DNA from: Pseudomonas triticifolii
GTDB lineage: Bacteria; Pseudomonadota; Gammaproteobacteria; Pseudomonadales; Pseudomonadaceae
Length of the DNA: 64,000 nucleotides
Assembly: GCF_014358015.1 (NCBI RefSeq)
Contig: NZ_JACONV010000019.1
Span: forward strand, 20,186 to 84,185
Direction of reading: 5' to 3'
Shown: positions 39,245 through 47,163 of the stretch, one piece after another
Layout of the letters: each line of letters starts with the position of its first letter
Position numbering within the stretch: the first letter of the stretch is position 1
Notes under the pieces: model-generated
The model's input: the letters and a program-made list of their open reading frames with translations, nothing else
The model's database searches: none
What the model was told of the DNA's origin: nothing
Translations under genes and position numbers: made by a program

Positions 39245-40781
39245 GCAACCTCCAGTGGCGGTTGGCAATGTGTTTCAGGCACAGGCGCAGTTCCGCCTCC
39301 AGTGCCCGGTCTTCGATGACGGGGGCAAAGTCCCGGCTCAGTTGCTCGTGCATCGCCGCCAGCGCAGGAGGCAACGGGCTCGCACCGGCAGCCTTGCTGC
39401 GCAGCCAGACGCCCTGATTGGCGGCGATGAGCGTGGCGGCGGCGACCTGTTCGGTCAGTTCCAGCACCCGAATCGCGTCGCGGGCGGCAATAGTGCCCAT
39501 GCTGACCTTGTCCTGGTTGTGACATTCGGTGGAGCGTGAAAACACGCTGGCCGGCATGGTGTTCTTCAACGCCTCGGCGGTCCAGGCGCTGGCCCCGATC
39601 TGCACGGCCTTGAAGCCATGATTGAGCATCGCGCGCTCGGCGCTGGCGCCTGACAGGTTGCTCGGCAGACCATGGTTGTAGCGCTCGTCCACGAGCAGCG
39701 CCAATTGTCGGTCCAGCAGGTCGGCGACATTGGCCACCAGTGTTTTGAGGCTGTCCATGGCAAAGGCAATGTGCCCGCCATAGAAGTGCCCGCCGTGCAG
39801 CACGCGTTCGGCTTCAGCGTCGATGATCGGGTTGTCGTTGGCGCTGTTGAGTTCGATCTCGATGAACGAACGCAGCCAGTTCAGGCTGTCGGCCAATACG
39901 CCCAGCACATGGGGCGCGCAACGCAGCGAGTAGCGGTCCTGCAGGCGATGCAGCGGCGCGGTGGGTGCGTCGATGGCCAGATCCTGACGCAGCCACGCGG
40001 CCACCTGAGTCTGGCCGGGGTGCGGCTTGGCCGCGAACAGGCGCTCGTCGAAGTGCTCCGGGTTGCCTTGCAGCGCCACCACGTTCATCGCCGTGATGCG
40101 GGTAGCCAGTTGCAGCAGGTAATCGGCCCGGGCGAACGCCAGGCACGCCAGCCCGGTCATCACCGCCGTGCCGTTCATCAGCGCCAGCGCTTCCTTGGGT
40201 CGTAATACCAGGGGTGTCCAGCCCAGTTCGCGGTGCACGTCGCGGGCCTCTCGACGTTCGCCCCGAAACATCACTTCGCGCTCGCCCGACAGGGTGGCGG
40301 CCACGTAGGACAGTGGCGTCAGGTCGCCGCTGGCACCCACCGAGCCTTCTTCGGGGATCAGCGGCAGCACGTCCTGATCGATGAATGCCTGCAGGCGTTC
40401 GAGCAGCTCGACACGCACCCCGGAAACGCCCTGACACAACGACTGCAGCCGCGCCGCCAGCACGGCGCGCGTGGCCTGCGCGCTCAGCAGCTGGCCCAGG
40501 CCACAGCCATGAAAGGTGTAAAGATGACGGGGCAGTGCTTCGACATGCTCCAGTGGCACCGCGACCACGCAGGAGTCGCCATAGCCGGTGGTCACGCCAT
40601 AGATCACGCCTTCCTTGTCCAGCAGCGAATCCAGAAACCGTGCGCCTTTGGCGATGCGCTCACGAAACGCCTCGTCGTCCTGCAGAACGGCAGATGCCTG
40701 GCGGTTGGCCAGCGCCAGCACGTCTTCGATGCGCAACGCCCGTTCGCCGAAAGTGAGGGTGTCAGGAGTGTGATTCGTCAT
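39234..40781 (-). CDS. Aromatic amino acid ammonia-lyase (HAL/PAL/TAL family)
   Basis: A 515-aa MIO-dependent lyase that removes ammonia from histidine, phenylalanine or tyrosine. The MIO-forming triad is Ala150-Ser151-Gly152 in EGSVGASGDLTPLSYVA; the catalytic Tyr61 is in YGVTTGYG. The substrate-selectivity pair is Phe90-His91, matching neither HAL (Ser-His), PAL (Phe-Leu) nor TAL (His-Leu) exactly. In an APE operon the likely product is 4-coumarate or cinnamate used as the aryl starter. A hutH role is unlikely because no other histidine-degradation genes are nearby. Confidence 0.85.
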   Translation of the reverse strand: MTNHTPDTLTFGERALRIEDVLALANRQASAVLQDDEAFRERIAKGARFLDSLLDKEGVIYGVTTGYGDSCVVAVPLEHVEALPRHLYTFHGCGLGQLLSAQATRAVLAARLQSLCQGVSGVRVELLERLQAFIDQDVLPLIPEEGSVGASGDLTPLSYVAATLSGEREVMFRGERREARDVHRELGWTPLVLRPKEALALMNGTAVMTGLACLAFARADYLLQLATRITAMNVVALQGNPEHFDERLFAAKPHPGQTQVAAWLRQDLAIDAPTAPLHRLQDRYSLRCAPHVLGVLADSLNWLRSFIEIELNSANDNPIIDAEAERVLHGGHFYGGHIAFAMDSLKTLVANVADLLDRQLALLVDERYNHGLPSNLSGASAERAMLNHGFKAVQIGASAWTAEALKNTMPASVFSRSTECHNQDKVSMGTIAARDAIRVLELTEQVAAATLIAANQGVWLRSKAAGASPLPPALAAMHEQLSRDFAPVIEDRALEAELRLCLKHIANRHWRLHAQ

Positions 40782-41709
40782 CGGACTTCCAGAATGGATA
40801 GAAATTGAACCACTGCTGTGGTGCCTCCAGGCAATAGTGGCCCAGACGTTCGGCGTAGCGGGCTGCCCAGTGTTCGATGATCTGTGCGCGGTCGCTGCGT
40901 CGCCACTCGATGGCGTCGGCGAACGGTTCGAGAGTCACGCGATAGCCGGTCGGGCCTTTGAGGCAGAAGAACAGGTTGACCGGGCATTTGAGCAACCCGC
41001 CCAGTAGCCATGGACCCTGGGGAAATGCGGCAGGCTGGCCGAGAAAATCGACCCGCACATTGCGGCCGCCATGCAGGGCGACGCGGTCACCGGCGATGGC
41101 CAGCCATTCGCCTTCGTCGATGCGCTGGCTCAGTTGCAGCATGATGGCCGGGTCCAGCTCGCTGACCTGAATCAGGCGCAGGTTGTTCGCGCCTGCTTCG
41201 CCCAGCAGGCGATTGAAACGTTCGGCGTGCTTGGTATGCACCAGCACGTTCATGGTGACTTTTTCGCCCAGTTCGGCAAGTGCCCTGCACACTTCAAGAT
41301 TGCCCAGGTGCGCGCCGACCAACAGTTGGCCGCGCGTCCCGCGCAGGTTTTGCCGCAGATGCGCCGTGTCGATGATCTCGATCTGGTCGATCCCCAGCCT
41401 GCCGTTCCACACGTCGAGCTTGTCGAGCAGCGCATCGGCGAACGCCATAAACTGGCCGAACACGCGGCGCTGGGTCGGGCGCAGTTCGGGGCGCTGGCTC
41501 CATTGGGCCAGGCGCTGTTGGTACTCATGAATGCTGTGTCGGGCGCGGCGTCCGAACAGGAAAAAATACAGCACGATACCGTACAGCACCGGCGTCAGAA
41601 GACGACGGCCCAGCATCTTGACGCCCCAGGCGGTGAGCTTCATCAGCAGAAAACTGCCACGCTCACCGTGGCTGGCCCAATGCTGCCTGGGCGGTTGTTT
41701 TGCGCTCAT
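40762..41709 (-). CDS. Lipid A biosynthesis-type acyltransferase (LPLAT) of APE cluster
   Basis: A 315-aa membrane-associated acyltransferase of the HtrB/LpxL family. MKLTAWGVKMLGRRLLTPVLYGIVLYFFLFG is the N-terminal membrane segment; GAHLGNLEVCR carries the HX4E catalytic motif; GPWLLGGLLKCPVNLFFCLKG is a later family block. ATG 41709 overlaps the glycosyltransferase stop by four bases; the 518-aa frame that runs through the glycosyltransferase gene is an artefact. In E. coli the equivalent activity is part of the ApeJ glycosyltransferase/acyltransferase. It probably builds the lipid anchor. Confidence 0.86.
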   Translation of the reverse strand: MSAKQPPRQHWASHGERGSFLLMKLTAWGVKMLGRRLLTPVLYGIVLYFFLFGRRARHSIHEYQQRLAQWSQRPELRPTQRRVFGQFMAFADALLDKLDVWNGRLGIDQIEIIDTAHLRQNLRGTRGQLLVGAHLGNLEVCRALAELGEKVTMNVLVHTKHAERFNRLLGEAGANNLRLIQVSELDPAIMLQLSQRIDEGEWLAIAGDRVALHGGRNVRVDFLGQPAAFPQGPWLLGGLLKCPVNLFFCLKGPTGYRVTLEPFADAIEWRRSDRAQIIEHWAARYAERLGHYCLEAPQQWFNFYPFWKSDDESHS

Positions 41710-42440
41710 GCCCGCCACCGTTGCCAGAGTATGACCGGCAGGCGAACCAGCATGCCAACGAACAGCCTGGCGTGCATTGTCGAGATCAGCGCGTTGTCGT
41801 GGAACAGGCGAAAGTGCGACAGGCCGTCCTGTGGGTAATGCACGCGGGTCGGCAACCAGCGCATGGTCTGCCTGCGCCACGACAGGCGCACGAGGATTTC
41901 CGAGTCGAAATCCATGCGTTTGCCGATGTGTGCGCTGTCGATCAGCTTGAGGACCGGCGTCAGTGGGTAAAGCCTGAAACCGCACATGGAGTCGCGAATC
42001 TGCAACGACAGCGTGTTGATCCAGACCCACACGTGAGTCAGGTAGCGCGCGTACAGACGCCCCTTTGGAACGCTCTCGTCGTACTGTGGATAACCGCAGA
42101 TCAGCGCGTCGGGATAGGCTCGCGACTGCTCTAGAAACAGCGCAATATTCGTCAGGTCGTGCTGCCCGTCGGCGTCGACCTGCAGCGCATGGCTGAAACC
42201 CAGGCGCGCTGCTTCGCGAAAGCCGGTCATCACTGCGCCGCCCTTGCCTTGATTGACCGGCAGGCGCACCAGATAAACCTGTTCGGCCTCGGCCAACTGC
42301 TGCAACACGGCTGCGCAAGACGGGCTGCTGGCGTCGTCCACCAGCACGCAGGGCAGCCCAGCTTCACGTACCGCCTTGACCACGCCGGGCACGGCCAGCT
42401 CGTGATCGAACACCGGAATGATCGCGCAAGGCTTATGCAT
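41706..42440 (-). CDS. Glycosyltransferase family 2 of APE cluster
   Basis: A 244-aa GT-A-fold enzyme: MHKPCAIIPVFDHELAVPGVVKAV, nucleotide-binding LVDDASS, NQGKGGAVMTGFREA and the metal-binding VDADGQHD. It resembles dolichol-phosphate-mannose-synthase-like GT2 proteins. It likely attaches a sugar to the polyene carboxyl or lipid anchor. The start at 42440 overlaps the ligase by eight bases. Confidence 0.86.
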   Translation of the reverse strand: MHKPCAIIPVFDHELAVPGVVKAVREAGLPCVLVDDASSPSCAAVLQQLAEAEQVYLVRLPVNQGKGGAVMTGFREAARLGFSHALQVDADGQHDLTNIALFLEQSRAYPDALICGYPQYDESVPKGRLYARYLTHVWVWINTLSLQIRDSMCGFRLYPLTPVLKLIDSAHIGKRMDFDSEILVRLSWRRQTMRWLPTRVHYPQDGLSHFRLFHDNALISTMHARLFVGMLVRLPVILWQRWRA

Positions 42441-44124
42441 GCGCGGCCTCCAGAAGGATCCGGCCGCTGGAACAGGGCGCGCCGTCACTGTTGTGAAAAG
42501 CGAAATGCAGCTTTGAGCGTTGATCATCGAAGCGCAGGGTCAGCCTGAGACGGTCGCCGGGACGGACCAGTTGCTGAAACTTCAGCACTTCCATGCCGGC
42601 AAAGCGCGGCGGCAAATCCAGCAGGCGCTGTCCCAGTTTCATGGCCCAATCGACCTGCACGACACCCGGCAACACAGGGGCTTTGGGGAAGTGCCCACTG
42701 AAACAGGCAAGGTCAGGCGGCACGATAAGGTTCAGCTGTAATTCGTCATCGACGGTTTTCTGATCGAGCAACTCCGCAGCGTTCGGGCGTTCGGCCATGA
42801 GCAGTGCTTCGACGTCTGCCTGCGGCAGCTTATCCTGAGCATTGAGCGGCATCTGCCGCAGCAGCCGCCAGCGGCGAGGCAGTGCGATGGGTTCACAGTG
42901 TGGGCGCAGGTGCTGACGCAATGCCTCGGTGAGGGCGCGACGACCCTGGGTGCGCAGTGCGATCAGGCCGCTGTCACTCAGCACCACCAAGGCACCCAGC
43001 GAGGCGCGGTTCTCCTGCACCACCCCCAGACGCACCTCGCGAACCCCGTGATGAGTGCTCAGTGCCTGCTCTATCAGTGGCAGCGAGATACGTTTTTCTT
43101 CCAGTTTGACGATGCGGTCCAGCCTGCCCAGCAGCTCGAAACGCCCGTCGTCATCAAGGCGTGCCGCGTCGGCGGTGTGTTCCACATGCCCTTCGGGCAG
43201 GTACGACGAGCGCACGCGCAAGGCGCCGTCGTCGCCCAGCGTCAGGGTCACGCCCTCGAAGGCCTGCCAGCGCTGTCCGCCCTGTCGCCAGGCAATACCG
43301 CCAGTCTCCGAGCTGCCGAAAATTTCCGTCGGCCATTGCTCCAGGCGCTCGTTCAGGCTTCGTGCGGCGTCGGCAGGCAATGCGCCGCCGGACGAGAACA
43401 CCCGACGTACCGCACGGAGGCTGGACCAGTCCAGATTGTCACCCATGCGCTTGAGCAGCGCAGGACTTGCGACCCAGGCAAAGGCCGGGTAGTCGCGGCT
43501 GGCGCGCTGCACGTCTTCCGGGAACGGCAACGGGCGGCGCACGAAGGCTCTGGCGGCGCTCAGCGGCCAGAGCAGTCTGAACAGCAGGCCATAGATATGC
43601 TGGGTCGCGACGCTACCAATCATGCACGCCTGGCCCAGATCCGGCCCCCACAACTGTTCCAGTGCCGCGACTTCGTTGGCCAGATGGCGGAGCCGTTTTT
43701 CGATGAGTTTCGGTTCGCCGCTGGAGCCTGACGTGCACAGGCTCAGGCGACACGCGTCCAGATCTAGAACGGCTGCCGGCAACGGCGCGGCATGCAGGTC
43801 ACTCAGCGGCGTATCGCCTGGCTGGTCGGTGACCCACAGATCAACCTGGCCAGTCCAGCGTTCACGCGTCTGCGCCTGCAGGTCCGCAGGCAGCAGCACG
43901 CTGACCCCGGCACGCCAGGCACCGAACAGGGCGACGGCCAGTTCGGCGGCGTCTTCAAGATGGACGGCGAGCTGCCTGACGCCCCGGGCTTGCAGACCGG
44001 CGGCCACACTCAGTGCCCGCTCACGCCATTGGGCATGAGTCAGCTCTGGGTCTTTGGTCAGCAGTCGATCTTCAGGCAGAGCGAGCAGCAGATTTTCGAG
44101 GTTTGACCCGTTCATGCAGTCCAT
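42433..44124 (-). CDS. apeH: Aryl/acyl-ACP synthetase fused to a FabA/FabZ-type dehydratase
   Basis: A 563-aa fusion. Residues about 1-455 form an adenylate-forming ligase with the P-loop LCTSGSSGEPKLIEK (129-143) and the RVFSSGGALP and IFGSSETGGIAWR motifs. It should activate the aromatic starter acid and load it on an ACP (ApeH role). Residues about 465-563 are a hotdog dehydratase with the catalytic motif ACFSGHFPKAPVLPGV, equivalent to the separate ApeI protein. Start could be ATG 44124 or 44115. It follows the COG4648 gene by one base. Confidence 0.84.
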   Translation of the reverse strand: MDCMNGSNLENLLLALPEDRLLTKDPELTHAQWRERALSVAAGLQARGVRQLAVHLEDAAELAVALFGAWRAGVSVLLPADLQAQTRERWTGQVDLWVTDQPGDTPLSDLHAAPLPAAVLDLDACRLSLCTSGSSGEPKLIEKRLRHLANEVAALEQLWGPDLGQACMIGSVATQHIYGLLFRLLWPLSAARAFVRRPLPFPEDVQRASRDYPAFAWVASPALLKRMGDNLDWSSLRAVRRVFSSGGALPADAARSLNERLEQWPTEIFGSSETGGIAWRQGGQRWQAFEGVTLTLGDDGALRVRSSYLPEGHVEHTADAARLDDDGRFELLGRLDRIVKLEEKRISLPLIEQALSTHHGVREVRLGVVQENRASLGALVVLSDSGLIALRTQGRRALTEALRQHLRPHCEPIALPRRWRLLRQMPLNAQDKLPQADVEALLMAERPNAAELLDQKTVDDELQLNLIVPPDLACFSGHFPKAPVLPGVVQVDWAMKLGQRLLDLPPRFAGMEVLKFQQLVRPGDRLRLTLRFDDQRSKLHFAFHNSDGAPCSSGRILLEAAHA

Positions 44125-44125
44125 T

Positions 44126-44671
44126 TCAGGTGGTGCCTCTGACGCGCAGGCGGACAATCAGTTCGCCTGCGAACAGCAGGCCCATCAGGCCATAAGAGAT
44201 CAGGCCGGTGTAGAGCGTCCACCACGACAGCGGCGCCCACAGCGTCAGTGCAGTGGCCGCGAGCCCGTTGCTCAGGAAAAACACGCACCAGACCTGAGTG
44301 ACCCGCCGGGTGTAGCGAATACCGGATTCAGGCAGTTCAGGGCGGTTGATACGCGCCATTCGCTCAACGATCGGCGGGCCGTAGATCAGGCTCGATCCGA
44401 ACAGGCCCAGCATGAAAACGCTGACCAGCACTGGATACCAGCGCAGCATCACATGGCTGTCGAGCACGCCGAGTACCACGCAGAACGCCAACGCAACCAC
44501 AGCCATCGCCAGGCTGCCGGGTTTGCGTTCGCCGGTCAGGATTCGCGCGAGCCACAGGCTGCCCAGCAGCAAGGCAAACTGCCAGGGCGCGAAATGCTCG
44601 GTTCCCCAATAAACGGCAAACGGATAAAGCACACCGGCCAGCAGCAGAACCAGGCCTACCAGCCGTTTCAT
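44126..44671 (-). CDS. COG4648-type membrane protein of APE cluster
   Basis: A 181-aa inner-membrane protein with about five or six hydrophobic helices (LVGLVLLLAGVLYPFAVYWG, LLLGSLWLARIL, AMAVVALAFCVVLGV and others). The family regularly accompanies APE ligase genes; no activity is known. ATG 44671 overlaps the ACP stop by four bases. Confidence 0.8.
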   Translation of the reverse strand: MKRLVGLVLLLAGVLYPFAVYWGTEHFAPWQFALLLGSLWLARILTGERKPGSLAMAVVALAFCVVLGVLDSHVMLRWYPVLVSVFMLGLFGSSLIYGPPIVERMARINRPELPESGIRYTRRVTQVWCVFFLSNGLAATALTLWAPLSWWTLYTGLISYGLMGLLFAGELIVRLRVRGTT

Positions 44672-44922
44672 TCGGCGGTATTGACCAGTCGGTAGACGGC
44701 CTCGACCACGTCATTCACGGTTCTGACGGACTTGAATTCTTCCGCTGCGATTTTTTTGCCGGTCTTGCGCTTGATGTGATCGATCAGGTCGACGGCGTCG
44801 ATGCTGTCGATTTCCAGATCCTGATAAAGGTTGGCTTCTGGAACGACCCTTTCAGGTTCCAGTTCAAACAGCTCGACCATGGCCGCGCGCAGTGTTTCGA
44901 AGATGTCTTCACGGGTTTGCAT
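44668..44922 (-). CDS. apeF: Acyl carrier protein (ApeF-like)
   Basis: An 84-aa ACP starting at ATG 44922 with GAGGATTGAAC upstream; a TTG two codons earlier is possible. The phosphopantetheine attachment serine is Ser40 in DLEIDSIDAVDLIDHI. It is the second of two tandem ACPs that carry the starter and the growing polyene. Confidence 0.88.
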   Translation of the reverse strand: MQTREDIFETLRAAMVELFELEPERVVPEANLYQDLEIDSIDAVDLIDHIKRKTGKKIAAEEFKSVRTVNDVVEAVYRLVNTAE

Positions 44923-44931
44923 GTTCAATCC

Positions 44932-45192
44932 TCAGGCCTGCTGTCTGGCGCTGACGAACGCCGCAAGGCTATCGACGCTGGCGAAATGGTCACGGGTGTC
45001 CTTGGCGTCGGCGTCGATCTTGATGCCGTAGCGTTTCTGAATGGCCAGCCCCAGCTCCAGGGCATCGACCGAATCCAGTCCAAGGCCTTCGCCAAAGAGC
45101 GTCTGGTCATTGCCGATGTCTTGCGGGGTGATGTCTTCGAGGCCCAGGGCATCGATGATCAGCAATTTAATGTCCAGGTGTAGATCGCTCAT
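44932..45192 (-). CDS. apeE: Acyl carrier protein (ApeE-like)
   Basis: An 86-aa ACP (MSDLHLDIKLLIIDALGLEDITPQDIG) with the attachment Ser41 in GLGLDSVDALEL. ATG 45192 overlaps the acyltransferase gene by 26 bases. The family relationship is clear; assignment to ApeE rests on gene order. Confidence 0.88.
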   Translation of the reverse strand: MSDLHLDIKLLIIDALGLEDITPQDIGNDQTLFGEGLGLDSVDALELGLAIQKRYGIKIDADAKDTRDHFASVDSLAAFVSARQQA

Positions 45193-45994
45193 CTGCGGCG
45201 AGCTCCTTGATGAAATAGTCATGCAGGTAATCGTTGAGCTTGCGGGACGCCAAAGGTGGCGGGCCCAGCGCGCTGAAGGTGTCAGGGGCAATATCGGCAC
45301 CGACGTGCAGCGTGAAGTGCACACGGCGTTGCGGAATTCGGTACCAGGGCTCGGCCTTGGTCAGGGTGGTCGGGCTGACCTTGATGGTCACCGGCGTGAT
45401 CATGCGGGCACCACGCAAGGCGATGGCCGCTGCTCCCCGGTGGAACTCCGGCGGCTTTCCAGGCTGGGTTCGCGTACCTTCGGGAAAGATGATCAGGGTC
45501 TGGCCGGCCTGCAGGCGCTCTACGGCGGCGTCCAGCATGTCCATGCTGCCGTCGTTGCTGATATAGCCGGTCGAGCGCACCGGGCCTCGGGTAAAAGGGT
45601 TTTCCCACAGGCTGCGCTTGACCACGCAATTGGCATCGCGCACCAGCCCGATCAGAAACACCACGTCGATCAGGGACGGGTGGTTGGCGATGATCATCTG
45701 GCCGGGGCGGCCGAGTTTTTCGGCACCTTTGACCTCGTAGGTCAACACGCCCATGCGCGCCATGATCCGGATGAATCGCCAGAACAGTCGGCTGATGGTA
45801 CGGCGTGCACGACGCTGATGGCTTGCGGCATCGCCTGGCAGGCAGCTCAACACCGGAAAAACGAACAATCGCAGGCACAGGCCGCTCAGCCCGAACAGGA
45901 CAAAGCTGAGACCGGTTGCCAGCAGACGCCAGTAATAGGCGTCCCGGCCCTTCTTCAATCGTTGCGTTGCCAGTTCCATAGTCGGTTGTTCCAT
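45167..45994 (-). CDS. 1-acyl-glycerol-3-phosphate-type acyltransferase (PlsC-like, ApeD-like)
   Basis: A 275-aa membrane-bound acyltransferase. It has an N-terminal hydrophobic segment (ATGLSFVLFGLSGLCLRLFVFPVL). The NHX4D motif is IANHPSLIDVVF; VRSTGYISNDGS and FPEGTRTQPGK are the second and third family motifs. The start could be 45994 or the ATG at 45979, which has GGAAC upstream. It probably transfers the polyene acyl chain to a glycerol-type lipid in the membrane. Confidence 0.86.
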   Translation of the reverse strand: MEQPTMELATQRLKKGRDAYYWRLLATGLSFVLFGLSGLCLRLFVFPVLSCLPGDAASHQRRARRTISRLFWRFIRIMARMGVLTYEVKGAEKLGRPGQMIIANHPSLIDVVFLIGLVRDANCVVKRSLWENPFTRGPVRSTGYISNDGSMDMLDAAVERLQAGQTLIIFPEGTRTQPGKPPEFHRGAAAIALRGARMITPVTIKVSPTTLTKAEPWYRIPQRRVHFTLHVGADIAPDTFSALGPPPLASRKLNDYLHDYFIKELAADERSTPGH

Positions 45995-46701
45995 GGGTGC
46001 AAGCAGGAGGGCTGGTCAGTGTGCAAGGCCTGCAAAAGATTCAGGGCGTGAGGCCACTGCGTGCGTTGCGCGCCTTGCGTGTCGGTGTTCAGGGACAGTT
46101 GCCATTGGCTGCCGGGTGTCAGCAGCAGACCGACGGCATAGGGGAACGGCACGTCGTCGATCCATTTGGCATAGGCTTGCGGAGGTTGTTCTTCGGTCAC
46201 CACCAGCAGAACAGCGGGTGCGCCTTCGGCCAGCAAGGCCGCGGCTTCGAACGCGCCATACTCGAGCCCGTCACCGGCTGCGGCCAGTGCTGTCATTTCG
46301 CTGGTTTCACCACGCAGGATCGACCACAGACCGATGACCGCATTGTGTACCGACAGGCTGAACTGTGTGGGCGACAGCGGCTCTTCTGCCGCCAGATCAC
46401 GAAGGATTTCAAACGTGCGTGGAGTCTCGCCATGACGTGACACGAATACCAGCGGTACACGCTCAAGACCTTCAGTGAGTGGCCAGCCAACGGCAAATGC
46501 CATCCGCGCCATGCGGCCCAGACGTCTGCGCTGCATGGCGGGGAGGAACGACACGTCCGGAGCTTCGTCGCTTTGCGGCAGCAACGTTGGATTCCGGCTC
46601 CATTGCTTCCAGTCGTCGACGCTCGCGAGGCCAGGTGCCCAGGCGCGCCATTGTGCAATGTTGAAGGTGATCAAAACTTCTCTTCCCGCCCCTGCGGGCA
46701 T
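45955..46701 (-). CDS. apeC: Beta-ketoacyl synthase-like chain-length factor (ApeC-like)
   Basis: The first gene of the operon encodes a 248-aa protein with the Ketoacyl-synt_2-like domain (FNIAQWRAWAPGL ... LSVHNAVIGLWSILRGETSEMTALAAAGDGLEYGAFEAA). It lacks the catalytic cysteine of a true ketosynthase, as expected for ApeC, which pairs with ApeO to set polyene length. The ATG at 46701 lies within a small hairpin; a TTG at 46674 with GGGAAGAG upstream (MITFNIAQW) is an alternative. It overlaps the acyltransferase gene by 40 bases. Confidence 0.82.
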   Translation of the reverse strand: MPAGAGREVLITFNIAQWRAWAPGLASVDDWKQWSRNPTLLPQSDEAPDVSFLPAMQRRRLGRMARMAFAVGWPLTEGLERVPLVFVSRHGETPRTFEILRDLAAEEPLSPTQFSLSVHNAVIGLWSILRGETSEMTALAAAGDGLEYGAFEAAALLAEGAPAVLLVVTEEQPPQAYAKWIDDVPFPYAVGLLLTPGSQWQLSLNTDTQGAQRTQWPHALNLLQALHTDQPSCLHPWNNRLWNWQRND

Positions 46702-46716
46702 ACTTCTCGCTACTTC

Positions 46717-46735
46717 GATATCAGGACGATATCAG
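46717..46735. promoter_or_regulatory. Tandem GATATCAG repeats in the APE leader
   Basis: GATATCAG occurs at 46717-46724 and 46728-46735, 11 bp apart (one helical turn), inside the predicted APE leader just after the transcription start. Each contains the palindrome GATATC. This could be a repressor site. Confidence 0.4.
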
Positions 46736-46766
46736 TCTGGGTGCGGTAATTTGACCGAGTGCGCGC

Positions 46767-46795
46767 ATTATCCTGATGGGGGTCGGGACTAGCAA
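46767..46795 (-). promoter_or_regulatory. Sigma70 promoter of the APE operon
   Basis: On the minus strand TTGCTA (46795-46790) and GATAAT (46772-46767) are separated by 17 bp. The predicted start is near 46760, giving a 60-nt leader before apeC. It is the only good promoter I see for the 18-kb operon. Confidence 0.6.
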
Positions 46796-46841
46796 CTTTG
46801 TTACATATAAACCGTTTACAACATGCAAACTTGGAGCGTAA

Positions 46842-46855
46842 GGACAGCGCTGTCC
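46842..46855. promoter_or_regulatory. 14-bp perfect palindrome upstream of the APE promoter
   Basis: GGACAGCGCTGTCC is perfectly symmetrical and lies 47 bp upstream of the APE -35 box. It is a candidate activator or repressor operator. No regulator gene is encoded next to it. Confidence 0.4.
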
Positions 46856-46951
46856 GATGCCGCCAGGCTTTCCAGTTGCTTCATACACCCGCAAGCGCCT
46901 GCGAGGGGTGTTCTTTTGCGATAAGCTCGCTGTTGTCATATGCATTGCCTA

Positions 46952-47090
46952 GGCTCTTTACGAAAAGTGGCTGCGCTCGGTGATGCTGCGTTAAAAACAG
47001 GCTCGGAATGCTCATTTACAACACGTAGACTCCGCTTCCTCGCCTGTTTTTGCCTTGCCTGACCTTCGCTCGCCGACTTTTCGTACAAAA
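46952..47090. mobile_element. 139-bp MITE-like palindromic element
   Basis: The element begins GGCTCTTTACGAAAAGTGGC and ends GCCGACTTTTCGTACAAAA. About 50 bases at each end form imperfect inverted repeats (shared blocks TACGAAAAGT and AAAACAGGC). It is flanked by CCTA on both sides (46948-46951 and 47091-47094), a probable target duplication. It has no coding capacity. IS5-type elements have similar ends and short target duplications; that assignment is inference. With it the 462-bp apeC-parA spacer contains no gene; its last part is the parA leader. Confidence 0.68.
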
Positions 47091-47163
47091 CCTATACTCG
47101 ACCGCTTGCACACTCTTTATCGGTCAGTCACATCGTTTCTTCATCATTCAAGGAATTCAAAGC

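Noticed and set aside
39234..40781. hutH histidine-utilisation gene
   Set aside because: No other hut genes are present and it overlaps APE genes on both sides, so a starter-unit role is more likely.
40762..42318. 518-aa reading of the LPLAT gene with a long N-terminal extension
   Set aside because: The first 203 residues overlap the glycosyltransferase in another frame and are Arg-rich noise; the family start is at 41709 with an ATGA overlap.
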